The notes: generated by a model not told the origin, from the letters alone. 42,648 bases of DNA from DATGLE01 sp035294325 (GCA_035294325.1 DATGLE010000247.1:1-42648); one strand, 5' to 3'. Counted from the stretch's first letter, positions 1 to 9,416 are shown. Translations and numbers: made by a program.

Positions 1-126
1 CCCTAAATTATTGTACGCACGAATGGGAAATAAAGGCTATCTTTTCGTTGTTCCATATAAGGATGCTGCCGATATGTGACCATTACCTCTTGACGGGAAA
101 CGCTTTATATAGTAGTGTTGTATGGA

Positions 127-144
127 ACGTTTGTATCAAAACGT
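127..144. promoter_or_regulatory. Small inverted repeat upstream of uvrA
   Basis: ACGTTT and AAACGT arms separated by 6 bases lie about 130 bases before the uvrA start. A TTGACG hexamer at 90-95 could be a -35 box, with only a poor -10 (TAGTGT, 113-118) at 17 bp. This could be an operator, but it does not match the Gram-positive SOS box (GAAC-N4-GTTC), so LexA control cannot be claimed. Confidence 0.2.
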
Positions 145-170
145 GAGAGAGCAGACGGGGACTCATCCAG

Positions 171-246
171 GCGGGGGCAGGGCGACGGCAAGGGTCGCCC
201 TGCCCCGCGCTAAAGTTGACGCCAAAGGGGCAAGCCCCGCCCCTAC
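171..246. repeat. Family 3 repeat (GTAGGGGC type) with hairpin
   Basis: A hairpin at 171-208 has arms of about 15 bp with one bulge and a 7-base loop (GGCAAGG). It is followed by a GGGGCAAGCCCCGCCCCTAC stretch. Similar GTAGGGGC/GGGCGACC pieces occur at 4905-4960, 34523-34627 and 35341-35444. It fills most of the uvrA upstream region; the rest of 1-274 shows no gene. Confidence 0.55.
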
Positions 247-274
247 AGTATTAAGAACGAATGGTTGAAATGCT

Positions 275-3200
275 ATGCCCCTGGATAAAATTGTTGTACG
301 TGGTGCCCGCGAGCACAATCTGAAGAACATCGATGTAACCATTCCACGCGATCAGCTGGTGGTCATTACCGGCCTTTCCGGGTCGGGCAAAAGCAGCCTG
401 GCCTTCGATACTATCTTCGCCGAAGGGCAGCGGCGCTATGTCGAGTCGCTCTCGGCCTACGCTCGCCAGTTCCTTGATAAGATGGATAAGCCCGACGTTG
501 ACCACATCGACGGACTCTCGCCGGCCATCTCTATCGATCAGAAGGGGGCGACGCACAACCCGCGTTCGACGGTAGGCACCGTGACCGAGATTTACGACTA
601 CCTGCGCCTCCTCTATGCGCGCGTGGGGCACCAGCATTGTCCCAAATGCGGGCGCGAGGTCAGCCAGCAAACGTTGCAGCAGATCGTTGACGCGGTACTG
701 AGCCTGCCCGAAGGCTCCCGTATCCTCCTGCTCGCACCACTGGTGCAGGGGCGCAAGGGCGAATACAAGAATATCTTCGAGGAGATGCGCCGCTCCGGCT
801 ATGTGCGCGTCCGCGTCGATGGCAATATCCTCGACCTGAGCGAAAATATCGAGCTGGACAAGCAGAAGAAGCATACAATCGAGGTCGTGGTTGATCGCCT
901 CATCATTCGCAAGCAGAAGAAGTCGCAGGCCGATGGCGCGAACACCTCAGTGAAACTGGTCGCCGAGCGGCCCGCGCTCTACGATGTCAATGCCGCGCAG
1001 GCGACGCATCGAGACGAGGATGGCATCGAGGATCCGGCGCTGCCCGCCATTTTGCACGAAGAGGTTGATGCGGCCTTCCGCCAGCGCCTCACCGATTCGC
1101 TGGAGACGACGCTCAAGCTTGGCGGCGGCGTTGTGCTGGTCTCGGTTGTCGATGGGGAGGAGATCCTGTTTTCGGAGAAGGCCGCCTGCGTCTACGACAA
1201 TATCAGCCTGCCGGAGATTGCGCCGCGCACGTTCAGCTTCAACAGCCCGCACGGCGCCTGCCCCACCTGCACCGGCCTGGGCATGCAGCAGGAGATCGAC
1301 CCGGAACTGATTGTCACGCATCCCGAGTTGAGCATTCGCGCCGGAGCCATCGCCCCGTGGAGCAAGGTTATCAACGGCAGCCAGTGGCATAGCGCCATTC
1401 TGGAGGCCCTGGCCGAGCGCTACCATTTCAGCCTCGATACCCCCTGGCAGGAACTGAGCCAGGATGTGCAGCAGAAGGTGCTCTACGGCACGCCCGAACC
1501 GCTCACCATCCGCTACACGCCGCAGCATGGGCATACGCGCAGCTACAATGTGAATTTCGAGGGCGTGATCCCCAACCTGGACCGCCGCTACAGGCAGACC
1601 GACAGCGAGGGCATACGCGAGGAGATCGAAGGCTATATGTCGGCACGGCTCTGCCCCGATTGCCGTGGCGCGCGCCTCAAGCCCGAAGCGCTGGCTGTGA
1701 CCGTCGGCGGGCGCAACATCGTGCAAGTGTCGCGGCTCTCTATCGTTCTGGCGCAGCGTTTCTTTCAAGAACTGGAGACCGACCAGCTCCAGGTAGAGGA
1801 AGCGCGGCCATCGCCCCTGCTCAAGAACGGGCACGACGGGCAGAAGAACGGTAACGGCTCGCTGCTGGGTGATCCGCTGGCGAAGATCGATCCCGACGGC
1901 CCGCTGGTGCTGAGCACGTTGAGCGAACGCGAGCGTTTTATCGCACGCCAGATCCTCAAAGAGATCCGCGCACGGCTCCAGTTCTTGATCGACGTGGGCC
2001 TTGACTATCTCACGCTTGATCGCGCTGCCATGAGCCTGTCGGGCGGGGAGGCGCAGCGCATTCGTCTGGCGACGCAGATTGGCTCGGGGCTGATGGGTGT
2101 GCTCTACATCCTTGATGAGCCAAGCATCGGACTGCACCAGCGCGATAACGAGCGCCTCATCAGGACGCTGGCCCGCCTGCGCGACCTGGGCAATACGCTG
2201 CTCGTCGTCGAGCACGATGAGGATACGATGCGCGCCGCCGATCATATCATCGATATGGGGCCGGGCGCGGGCGAGCACGGAGGAAAGGTGGTTGCTACCG
2301 GCACCTTCGCCGAAATCTCCGCCAACCCCGCATCACTGACCGGCGATTATCTCTCCCATCGTAAAAGTATTGCCATACCGGCAGAGCGCCGGCCCGGCAA
2401 CGGTTACTCGCTGATCGTCAGGGGTGCGCGCGAGAACAATCTGAAAAACATCGATGTCGAGATTCCACTGGGCAAGTTCGTCGTCGTCACCGGCGTCTCC
2501 GGCTCCGGCAAAAGCTCGCTGACCATCGATATCCTCTATCGCAAGCTGTCGCATGTCCTCAACCGCTCTCATGAACGGGCCGGCGACCACGACTCCATCG
2601 AGGGTATCGAGTATCTGGATAAGGTGATCGACATCGATCAGTCGCCAATCGGGCGCACGCCGCGCTCCAATCCCGCAACCTATACCAACGCCTTTACGGG
2701 GATCCGCGAACTCTTCGCCCAGGTGCCGGAGTCGCGCATCCGTGGCTACATGCCCGGGCGCTTCTCGTTCAACATCAAGGGCGGGCGCTGCGAGGCATGC
2801 AAGGGTGAGGGCATCGTCAGGATCGAGATGAACTTCTTGCCCGACGTGTACGTTCCATGCGAGGTATGCAAGGGCAGGCGCTACAATCGTGAAGCGCTGG
2901 AGATCCATTACAAGGGCAAGAGCATCGCCGATGTGCTGGATATGACCGTTGAGGAGGCGATGAGCTTCTTTGCCAACGTGCCCTCGGTTTACAACAAGAT
3001 GAAGACGCTGTACGACGTGGGCCTGGGCTATATGCGTCTGGGGCAGCCTGCCACGACGCTCTCAGGGGGCGAGGCGCAGCGCGTCAAGCTGGCAACCGAG
3101 CTTTCGCGGCGTGCTACCGGCCGCACGCTCTACATTCTGGATGAGCCAACGACGGGCCTGCACTTCGCCGACGTGGAGCGCCTGCTCCTGGTGCTGCAAC

Positions 3201-3448
3201 GCCTGGTCGATGCTGGCAATACCATTGTCGTGATCGAGCACAATCTTGATGTCATCAAGAGCGCGGACTGGATCATCGATCTGGGACCGGAGGGCGGCGA
3301 CAACGGCGGCCGCGTCATTGCCGAGGGTACACCGGAAGAGGTCGCGGAGAACGAGCAGTCGTATACAGGCCACTTCTTGAAGCGTATGTTCAACGAGGAA
3401 GCCGGGCGCGCGAAGGCGCGGCAGACGAGCCAGATGATGGCTCGGTAA
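275..3448 (+). CDS. uvrA: Excinuclease ABC subunit UvrA
   Basis: UvrA is the DNA-damage-recognition ATPase of nucleotide excision repair; a dimer loads UvrB at lesions. The 1057-residue product shows two ABC ATPase halves: Walker A GLSGSGKS at residues 33-40 and GVSGSGKS in the second half, and two LSGGEAQR signatures. Zinc-binding pairs are visible (CPTC and CPDC in the first half; CEAC and CEVC in the second). It is about 110 residues longer than E. coli UvrA, partly through a polar insertion before the first signature motif (KNGHDGQKNGNG region). The start gives the usual MPLDKIVVRGAREHNLKNI N-terminus, although no strong Shine-Dalgarno is seen. Its 3' end overlaps the convergent neighbour by 59 bases. 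Confidence 0.97.
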   Translation: MPLDKIVVRGAREHNLKNIDVTIPRDQLVVITGLSGSGKSSLAFDTIFAEGQRRYVESLSAYARQFLDKMDKPDVDHIDGLSPAISIDQKGATHNPRSTVGTVTEIYDYLRLLYARVGHQHCPKCGREVSQQTLQQIVDAVLSLPEGSRILLLAPLVQGRKGEYKNIFEEMRRSGYVRVRVDGNILDLSENIELDKQKKHTIEVVVDRLIIRKQKKSQADGANTSVKLVAERPALYDVNAAQATHRDEDGIEDPALPAILHEEVDAAFRQRLTDSLETTLKLGGGVVLVSVVDGEEILFSEKAACVYDNISLPEIAPRTFSFNSPHGACPTCTGLGMQQEIDPELIVTHPELSIRAGAIAPWSKVINGSQWHSAILEALAERYHFSLDTPWQELSQDVQQKVLYGTPEPLTIRYTPQHGHTRSYNVNFEGVIPNLDRRYRQTDSEGIREEIEGYMSARLCPDCRGARLKPEALAVTVGGRNIVQVSRLSIVLAQRFFQELETDQLQVEEARPSPLLKNGHDGQKNGNGSLLGDPLAKIDPDGPLVLSTLSERERFIARQILKEIRARLQFLIDVGLDYLTLDRAAMSLSGGEAQRIRLATQIGSGLMGVLYILDEPSIGLHQRDNERLIRTLARLRDLGNTLLVVEHDEDTMRAADHIIDMGPGAGEHGGKVVATGTFAEISANPASLTGDYLSHRKSIAIPAERRPGNGYSLIVRGARENNLKNIDVEIPLGKFVVVTGVSGSGKSSLTIDILYRKLSHVLNRSHERAGDHDSIEGIEYLDKVIDIDQSPIGRTPRSNPATYTNAFTGIRELFAQVPESRIRGYMPGRFSFNIKGGRCEACKGEGIVRIEMNFLPDVYVPCEVCKGRRYNREALEIHYKGKSIADVLDMTVEEAMSFFANVPSVYNKMKTLYDVGLGYMRLGQPATTLSGGEAQRVKLATELSRRATGRTLYILDEPTTGLHFADVERLLLVLQRLVDAGNTIVVIEHNLDVIKSADWIIDLGPEGGDNGGRVIAEGTPEEVAENEQSYTGHFLKRMFNEEAGRAKARQTSQMMAR

Positions 3449-4802
3449 GGGCTGGATTTATCCGCCTGCCGTGCCCCTCGCCTCCCCGGTGCCCGGCGGG
3501 CGGCCCTTCGCCATCGATGCCAGCGTCAGCGTCAGCATCAGTGACAGGCGCGCCCTCACCGGAATCTCCGCCGGGGGTTCCCGCACCCGGATCGCCGGGC
3601 GTCATCGGCACCCCGCGCTGGCGCTGCCGGTAGTCGATCCAGATGATGAGGACGATCATCGCCACACCGACCAGGCCCAGGCCGATGAACTTTAAGATCT
3701 TCGTCATAGAGAGCGCCAGCACGCCGAAGACCAGCGTCAGGCTGTAGAACACATAGCAGATCTGCCTGGCGCTCAGGCCGGTGCCCCGCAGCCGGTAATG
3801 CAGGTGCGTGGTATCGTAATGCACCGGCGATTGCCCGCGCCTGATGCGGTTGATGGCGACAATCGCCAGGTCGAGAATCGGAATACCCAGCACCATCAGC
3901 GCCAGCGCCACCTTTGCCCCGCCCATAATCGAGAGCACGGCCAGGCCCAACCCTAGAAACATCGCCCCGCAATCTCCCATGATAATCTTCGCGGGATTCC
4001 AGTTGTGGGGTAGGAAGCCAAGTACGGCCCCCGTAAAAATAGCGGAGAGAATAGCGATGCTATCCTGTCCCAGTCGCCAGCTTATGAGCGTGATAAAGAT
4101 TGCCGTGATCGCCACCACGCCCGTCGCCAGCCCATCGATGCCGTCGATCAGATTCACCGTGTTCATCATGCCAACCATCCAGAACCAGGTCAGCGCGATA
4201 GCGGGAATCGCAAGCAAACTAATCTCAGGCCGCGTGATAAAGAGCGTTATAATCGGCTTACGATACCAGGGCAGTCCAACATGGTGTCCTGGAATACCGA
4301 ATGGATTGCTAAAGCCGAACAGGAAGACACCATGAAAAGTCATGTCCACAAACGGCCCCAGAATGATGATTACGGTGATGGTCTGGGCAATCAGTTTGGG
4401 CAGCGGCTTCAAGCCTTTGACATCATCATAGACATGCACCAGCACAATCAAGGCCGCTCCGGCAAGGAATAACCAGTAGCGAATAACTTCATCGTGCGGC
4501 ACCGCAGGATTGTGCGCATAGAAAAGTAAAGAGCTGATAACAAAGGCCAGAAAGATGCCGATGCCTCCCAGGCGCGGGATCGCGTCCTTATGTATCCGCT
4601 TGCGCCCGGCTTCGACGCGCTCATACAGGCCGAACTTGCGACAAAAGGCGATTACCCCGAAGGTGAGCAGATAGGCAAGCAGAAACGCGCACACGCCCCC
4701 CAGCAACAACACGAGCAGATCACTGGAAGAATTTTGTATGAGAGGGAAAAAGAGCAATTGATTATGCATAAGAAGCATTAGAATCATAGAGATGCCCCCC
4801 AT
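3390..4802 (-). CDS. WecA/TagO-type undecaprenyl-phosphate sugar-1-phosphate transferase
   Basis: This is a polytopic membrane enzyme of glycosyltransferase family 4, which transfers a HexNAc-1-phosphate (often GlcNAc-1-P) to undecaprenyl phosphate to start cell-surface glycan synthesis. Family motifs are visible: DAIPRLGGIGIF, the acidic pair in VYDDVKG, NLIDGIDGLATG, MGDCGAMFLG and a C-terminal THLHYRL, which is closer to WecA/TagO than to MraY. About ten hydrophobic segments run to residue ~390. The last ~75 residues are a Gly/Pro/Asp-rich hydrophilic tail that overlaps the end of uvrA in antisense. The start is uncertain: ATG at 4787 follows a G-run and is a reasonable alternative to 4802. 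A TATAAT at 4868-4863 may be its -10 box. Confidence 0.88.
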   Translation of the reverse strand: MGGISMILMLLMHNQLLFFPLIQNSSSDLLVLLLGGVCAFLLAYLLTFGVIAFCRKFGLYERVEAGRKRIHKDAIPRLGGIGIFLAFVISSLLFYAHNPAVPHDEVIRYWLFLAGAALIVLVHVYDDVKGLKPLPKLIAQTITVIIILGPFVDMTFHGVFLFGFSNPFGIPGHHVGLPWYRKPIITLFITRPEISLLAIPAIALTWFWMVGMMNTVNLIDGIDGLATGVVAITAIFITLISWRLGQDSIAILSAIFTGAVLGFLPHNWNPAKIIMGDCGAMFLGLGLAVLSIMGGAKVALALMVLGIPILDLAIVAINRIRRGQSPVHYDTTHLHYRLRGTGLSARQICYVFYSLTLVFGVLALSMTKILKFIGLGLVGVAMIVLIIWIDYRQRQRGVPMTPGDPGAGTPGGDSGEGAPVTDADADAGIDGEGPPAGHRGGEGHGRRINPALTEPSSGSSAAPSRARLPR

Positions 4803-4904
4803 GGCGGAGAATAACAGTCTGTCAGACGATAAAGCAATGCGTAGCCCCCAGCGATTGTTCCGATTATATGGCCTCTATAGTAGAAGACGCAAACAGACCC
4901 CAGA

Positions 4905-4960
4905 ATTGGGCGACCACAAGGGTTGCCCCTGCCTCCATATGGTAGGAGCGGAGCCTGCCT
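4905..4960. repeat. Family 3 repeat fragment
   Basis: GGGCGACCACAAGGGTTGCCCCTGCC followed by GTAGGAGCGGAGCC resembles the repeat upstream of uvrA. It lies in the 225-base gap between prmC and the WecA/TagO-type gene. No ORF with a ribosome site is visible there. Confidence 0.4.
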
Positions 4961-5027
4961 GCGCCCACTCAATTGCCGCGTTCTGCTCATGCTTCTATGT
5001 ATATCAACGAACGGGGAGGCCAATCGT

Positions 5028-5894
5028 TTAGACGAATATCTGCAAGAGCCGATCCTGTCCACTATAGTCTTTCATGCTCGTTATCGCAGCTTGAGGCCAG
5101 ATGGCCTGGAACAGCGCTATAAGCGGCTCGCGCTGCTGGTAGCCAATTTCGAGCAGCAGCGCCGCACCCGGTCTGAGCTTGCCCGCGCGGCGCGTCTCCG
5201 CGGCGAAACGCCGCAGCAGATCCAGTCCCTGCGGTCCACTGAACAGCGCCACATGCGGCTCATAGGCGCGCACGTCGGCGGCTAGCACATCCATCTCTTC
5301 GAGGCCGACATAGGGCAGGTTGGCGGTAAGAATGTCAACAGGTTCGGGCAGGGGAGCGAGCAGGTCGCCCTGGAGCAGCCGCACGCGATCTTCGACGTGA
5401 TGGCGCTGGCAGTTGAGCCGGGCGACGGCCAGCGCGCCGGCGGAGATATCGCTGGCGTAGAGGTAAGGGAGACGCGGCTCGGTTACGGCGAGAGCGATGG
5501 GGATGGCGCCGCTGCCGGTTCCGATGTCGGCAACCAGGGGCGCCTGGCCGTCCGCCATACGCTGCCTGATGACGGCGAGCGCGGCATCAACGAGCAGTTC
5601 CGTCTCCGGGCGTGGGATGAGCACACGCTGATCGACGACGAAATCCAGGCCGTAAAATTCTTTGTGCCCGACGAGATAGGCCACCGGCTCGCCATGTGCG
5701 CGCCGCTCGATCAGTGCCAGGAAGCGCCGCTGCTCCTCCGGCGCAACCTCACGTTCAGGATGCGCGTAGAGCCAGGCGCGCTCGACACCGAGCACATGCG
5801 CCAGCAGGACCGAGGCATCCAGCCGCGCGCCCTGGATGCCCGCATCCCGCAGCGCTCGCGCACCCTGCTGCATGACATCCCTGATCGCCGTCAT
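5028..5894 (-). CDS. prmC: Peptide chain release factor N5-glutamine methyltransferase PrmC
   Basis: PrmC (HemK) methylates the GGQ glutamine of release factors RF1/RF2 using SAM. The 288-residue product has the N-terminal helical domain (DASVLLAHVLGVERAWLYAHP), a Rossmann SAM site (VADIGTGSGAIPIAL) and the catalytic motif in the form NLPY rather than the textbook NPPY, a variant known in homologues. The chosen ATG (5894-5892) overlaps the stop of the upstream DUF2203 gene as ATGA, so the two are probably translationally coupled. An upstream in-frame start at 5969 would lie inside DUF2203 and is less likely. Confidence 0.92.
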   Translation of the reverse strand: MTAIRDVMQQGARALRDAGIQGARLDASVLLAHVLGVERAWLYAHPEREVAPEEQRRFLALIERRAHGEPVAYLVGHKEFYGLDFVVDQRVLIPRPETELLVDAALAVIRQRMADGQAPLVADIGTGSGAIPIALAVTEPRLPYLYASDISAGALAVARLNCQRHHVEDRVRLLQGDLLAPLPEPVDILTANLPYVGLEEMDVLAADVRAYEPHVALFSGPQGLDLLRRFAAETRRAGKLRPGAALLLEIGYQQREPLIALFQAIWPQAAITSMKDYSGQDRLLQIFV

Positions 5895-6283
5895 AGGGGC
5901 TGGCGTCCAGCAAATCCAGTATGGAGATGATGCCAGAAAGCGATACGCTCCTCGCCGAGCCGCCAGCACAGGTAGACTTCCTGACCATCGCGCAGGCTGA
6001 GAAAATCGATCAGTCCCATATCCGGGTCCTTCAGTTCGCAGCCGAAGCGCTGCAACTCTTCAACGGCGGCGCGCAGGGCCTGGACGTTACGCGCCATTTC
6101 CCGCTGCAAATTAGCGATGCGCTCATGCAGGTGATGACCATTGCCCATCGCGCGCACATGCAGCGCCGCGAGCTCCTCCTCAAGCTCGCGCATTTCCTTA
6201 CGGCTCTCCTGGATCTTACGCAGGGTAATCGTAATAACCGGCAATAGCGCTTCGGCCTCCTCGCGCGTGAAATAATGGGCCAT
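5891..6283 (-). CDS. DUF2203 family protein
   Basis: The 130-residue protein begins MAHYFTREEAEALLPVI, the hallmark N-terminus of DUF2203, and continues with a charged coiled-coil stretch (RKEMRELEEELAALH) and a C-terminal GLIDFLSLRDGQEVYLCW block. The family's role is unknown. It has a good ribosome site (GAGGGAGG) and sits 29 bases after the membrane protein at 6313-8235 and in a 4-base overlap with prmC, so the three probably form one transcript. Confidence 0.85.
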   Translation of the reverse strand: MAHYFTREEAEALLPVITITLRKIQESRKEMRELEEELAALHVRAMGNGHHLHERIANLQREMARNVQALRAAVEELQRFGCELKDPDMGLIDFLSLRDGQEVYLCWRLGEERIAFWHHLHTGFAGRQPL

Positions 6284-6312
6284 GCATTACCTCCCTCTGT
6301 ACTACAGGTCCA

Positions 6313-8235
6313 CTACGGGCTGGCCGGCGTCGGACCAGGCGTTGGCGTCGTGCCAGGCGTAGGAACGGCAGCCGGGCCTGGGCCTCCCAGATTGATACTG
6401 AGGTCATCGAAGGTCGTGAAATTGACAACCGTGCCTCCAGTATTCAAATAATTACCCTTGATTATATCACCGGGCTGCACAAGCGGCAGTTTGGGAGAGA
6501 GCGACAGGTTAGCCGTGAAAATTACCCTCTGCCCCTGCACTTGCAGGTAATAGATGGTATTGGTCCCCTCCTGCACCGCCGAGATGCGCAGCACTTTCCC
6601 CGTCACCGTCTGTGTTGTGCCTGTGGAGGGCGCGCTGGCCCCATTGCCCAACTGAGTCAGCCATTGCTGGTAATCTTGCAGCGCCTGGGCGAGCGACGGC
6701 TCAAATTGCACGTTGCCGCCGTTGAGATTCCTGGCATCGACGATACCTACATCCTGGAAGATGTCGCCGCTATTGGTGTTCTGCACATAAATGGCAACCC
6801 AGGTTGGCGTGTTGTAGATCTGGTAGAGCTGGACGCTGGCGACATTGTAGCCGCGAATGTTGGCGCGCGTCGATTGAAAGGTCTTCGTGACGTTATCGCC
6901 GATGCCGAGGCCCGCCAGGGGGTAGAAGTCGGCAAAGTTCTTATGGGTATCGAAGAGGAAGACGCCGGTGCTGGAATTGTCATTGGAGGACGCGGAGGTC
7001 ATGGGAATGAGCCAGACGGGCTGATCGACGTTGTTGTAGAGCAGTTCCGGGGCGCTGGCCGGCGATTGCTGGCCGATGCCAGAGGGGTTGAACCACGGCG
7101 CGGCATGATACAGTCCCCACCATTGCAGGTATTGCGAGACCGTATCCGCCGGCATCACGCGGTCCACCCAGGCCGGCGTATTCTGGGGCTGGTAGGCGGT
7201 TATCGCGCCGGTATGCGCATCGACAATGAGCACCTGTTTGAGCGTATCGCCGACATAGCCGCGAATGGGCTGCATCAGCGAGATGGTCCAGTAGGGGTGA
7301 AAGTGGTCATCGAGTTCCAGCGTTGGGTCGAGCAAGCGTCCGTAGGTGTACCCGCTCAGATATACATGGCGCAAGAGATCCTGGTTGAGCAGCGCGCCGG
7401 GCAGGTAGGCGAGCGAGGAACCGGGGAGCGTCTGATCGGTGTACAACTGCGGTACGGCCTGCGGATTTTCGGCATCGACAACGACAAAGCCGGGCGTGTG
7501 CGGATTGGAGAGATTGACAAAGATGTTGTTGTAAGAGAGCGGTGCGACATAGTAGAGATGATGGTTGATCGATTGCAGCGTATAGCTGGCGGGATCGAGG
7601 CTATAGGCGGAGCCGAGGTTCTGTCCATTTGAGCCGAGTATTTGCTGGCCTTTGTAGGCGGCGACGCTTTTACTGACCAGCACGATATGGTTGGGATCGG
7701 TTGGCGGCAGCGCCGGCGAGGACTCTATTTTGACGTGGGGGATAGCGGCAAGCGCTTTGGCATTGACATCGAACCAGGTGGTGAAAATGGTGATCAGGAT
7801 CGCGGCCAGAATGCCGAGCACGCCGACGATTACCAGTCCAAAGATGCCCGCCGCCACGGCTCCGCGCGAGTAGCTGACGCTCCTGCCGCCGCCTGCCGGG
7901 CTGCTCGTGCTGCGCGGGTAGCCACGCTGAGAGGCGACGGCGGCCTCCTCCAGCACGTTCATAGCGGGCCGGAAGAAGGCGAAGAGGTTGCCCAGGCTGC
8001 TAAGAAACAGGGGCCAGAGAACCCATTGCCAGCCGCCGAAAGGTCCCGTAAAGGCCGGTTCGCCAAAGTAGAGGATGAGGAACGAGAAGATATAGTTGAA
8101 GATAGCGTAGCGAATGAACCAGGGCACGAACTTGCGGCGGTCAAACTTTTCGCGCCGCCCAAAGGCGAGCCGGCCTATGGTGAGGATGGTCATGACGATG
8201 GCCGTGCCGATCAGGGCGAGTAGGAAAATAATCAT
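6313..8235 (-). CDS. Large membrane-anchored protein of unknown function
   Basis: This 640-residue protein is not recognised. Hydrophobic segments are seen near residues 2-25, 40-60, 72-90 and 122-150, separated by a basic loop (GRREKFDRRKF) and a Ser/Gly/Arg-rich linker. The remaining ~490 residues look extracytoplasmic: they are rich in Tyr, Asn, Pro and aromatic residues and contain phrases such as VKIESSPALPPTDPNHIVL and VDRVMPADTVSQYLQWWGLY. Near the C-terminus a small beta-rich segment (TVTGKVLRISAVQ ... IYYLQVQGQRVIF ... LVQPGDIIKG) resembles an OB-like fold, followed by a Pro/Thr/Gly tail. AGGAG lies 7 bases before the ATG. It leads the probable operon with DUF2203 and prmC. Confidence 0.75.
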   Translation of the reverse strand: MIIFLLALIGTAIVMTILTIGRLAFGRREKFDRRKFVPWFIRYAIFNYIFSFLILYFGEPAFTGPFGGWQWVLWPLFLSSLGNLFAFFRPAMNVLEEAAVASQRGYPRSTSSPAGGGRSVSYSRGAVAAGIFGLVIVGVLGILAAILITIFTTWFDVNAKALAAIPHVKIESSPALPPTDPNHIVLVSKSVAAYKGQQILGSNGQNLGSAYSLDPASYTLQSINHHLYYVAPLSYNNIFVNLSNPHTPGFVVVDAENPQAVPQLYTDQTLPGSSLAYLPGALLNQDLLRHVYLSGYTYGRLLDPTLELDDHFHPYWTISLMQPIRGYVGDTLKQVLIVDAHTGAITAYQPQNTPAWVDRVMPADTVSQYLQWWGLYHAAPWFNPSGIGQQSPASAPELLYNNVDQPVWLIPMTSASSNDNSSTGVFLFDTHKNFADFYPLAGLGIGDNVTKTFQSTRANIRGYNVASVQLYQIYNTPTWVAIYVQNTNSGDIFQDVGIVDARNLNGGNVQFEPSLAQALQDYQQWLTQLGNGASAPSTGTTQTVTGKVLRISAVQEGTNTIYYLQVQGQRVIFTANLSLSPKLPLVQPGDIIKGNYLNTGGTVVNFTTFDDLSINLGGPGPAAVPTPGTTPTPGPTPASP

Positions 8236-8392
8236 AATAACACTCCTGCGTTTTCACGCCTTACCCCATGAAGGGTTGATTGAGTACACGCAAGGTAGCG
8301 AATGCTCGTGTTTTTATCTATTCTCAATTGTAGGCGATTATGAGCGCCAGCACAATGGGTTCCTGGAGTGTTCCTGATTGGCTGGCACCCGC

Positions 8393-8548
8393 GCTTGCTC
8401 GCGCCTGCGGCGCTCGCCAGAGATTTGATGTCGTGTAGAAGGTGCGCTTCGCGCACCTTCTACACGACATCAAATCTCCCCTGCGGAGGCGCTGAGAATC
8501 CAACAATTTTTAGGGAGTACGAGGCGTGGCGGAGCCGCGCGAACGCCC
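8393..8548. repeat. Family 1 palindromic element, copy A
   Basis: The left module GCTCGCGCCTGCGGCGCTCG (8399-8416) is followed by a perfect inverted repeat with 28 bp arms and a 3-base TTC loop (8420-8478), then the right module GCGTGGCGGAGCCGCGCG (8524-8541). The central part of each arm reads GATGTCGTGTAGAAGGTGCG. It occupies most of the 418-base gap 8236-8653, which otherwise holds only the upstream regions of the two flanking genes. Confidence 0.85.
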
Positions 8549-8653
8549 AGGAATATCTGGCCCGGTATGGCGTGTTTTCAAGGGTGTCTGGAAAGAACAA
8601 TTGAGAGCAAGCTGAAGAGAGCAGAATAGAAAAGATAAAGGAGCAACATTTTC

Positions 8654-9262
8654 ATGCAGTTGTCTGGCAAAAAAACCGCGACGGAGGTAGAGAAGCGCCC
8701 CGATGGCAGGGACCGGCTCCCACCCGGACAATACCTGACGAAGAAATGGCCCGTTTTGAGCTATGAACGCACGCCGAAGCAGTTGCCGCCCGATTGGCGC
8801 TTGAAGATTGCGGGCCTTGTGGAGCATCCCTTCGAGTTAACGTGGGAGGAGTTTCTGGCGCTGCCACGCACGGCGCTGACCGCCGACTTCCACTGCGTGA
8901 CGACGTGGAGTCGCTACGATAATACGTGGGAGGGCGTGCATATTCGCGAGATTTTGCAACGTGCGAAGCCTCTGTCGAACGCGCATTTCGTCATGGCCCT
9001 CTCGTGGACGGGCTACACGACGAATATGCCCCTGTCCGACCTTGACGATGACGATGTTATTATTGCCATCAAGCACGATGGGCAGGACCTCGCGCCTGAG
9101 CATGGCGGACCCGTGCGCCTGATCGTGCCGAAGCTCTACGCTTACAAGAGTGCGAAATGGCTCGACGGCCTGGAGTTTATGGAGCAGGATCGCCCCGGCT
9201 TCTGGGAGCAGCGCGGCTACCACAATCGCGCCAACCCGTGGAACGAAGAGCGATACTGGTAA
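8654..9262 (+). CDS. Sulfite-oxidase-like molybdopterin-dependent oxidoreductase
   Basis: The 202-residue protein belongs to the SUOX/MsrP-like fold that binds a molybdenum cofactor. The segment DFHCVTTWSRYDNTWEGV contains the conserved Cys (residue ~81) that ligates molybdenum, and HGGPVRLIVPKLYAYKSAKW is the family's typical second half. There is no twin-arginine signal and no dimerisation domain, so it is probably a short cytoplasmic member; substrate and electron partner cannot be told. AAGGAG lies 10 bases before the ATG. A hairpin terminator follows 22 bases after the stop. Confidence 0.9.
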   Translation: MQLSGKKTATEVEKRPDGRDRLPPGQYLTKKWPVLSYERTPKQLPPDWRLKIAGLVEHPFELTWEEFLALPRTALTADFHCVTTWSRYDNTWEGVHIREILQRAKPLSNAHFVMALSWTGYTTNMPLSDLDDDDVIIAIKHDGQDLAPEHGGPVRLIVPKLYAYKSAKWLDGLEFMEQDRPGFWEQRGYHNRANPWNEERYW

Positions 9263-9284
9263 CGCCTCCTGGCTGAGCATGATG

Positions 9285-9310
9285 CAAGGGCAACCGCGCG
9301 GTTGCCCTTG
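9285..9310 (+). terminator. Hairpin terminator after the molybdoprotein gene
   Basis: 12 bp perfect arms (CAAGGGCAACCG) with a 2-base centre lie just past the stop codon. No long T-run follows, so Rho-independent function is likely but not certain. Confidence 0.5.
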
Positions 9311-9416
9311 CCATTAGAGTGCATCTGGTTCCTGACACCATTGCAGGCTCGCACCTGCGACGGAGCGGCGTTACTCCCCTCACGAGAGGGTAAGGAGACT
9401 GAGAAACAGGCCATTC

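Noticed and set aside
127..144. LexA (SOS) box for uvrA
   Set aside because: The inverted repeat ACGTTT-N6-AAACGT does not match the known Gram-positive SOS consensus.
947..2278. 443-codon minus-strand frame opposite uvrA
   Set aside because: It lies wholly antisense to a clear uvrA, has no recognisable motif, and reflects high GC in codon position 3 of the real gene.
6541..7632. 363-codon plus-strand frame opposite the large membrane protein
   Set aside because: The minus frame has membrane segments, a ribosome site and operon spacing; the plus frame has none of these.
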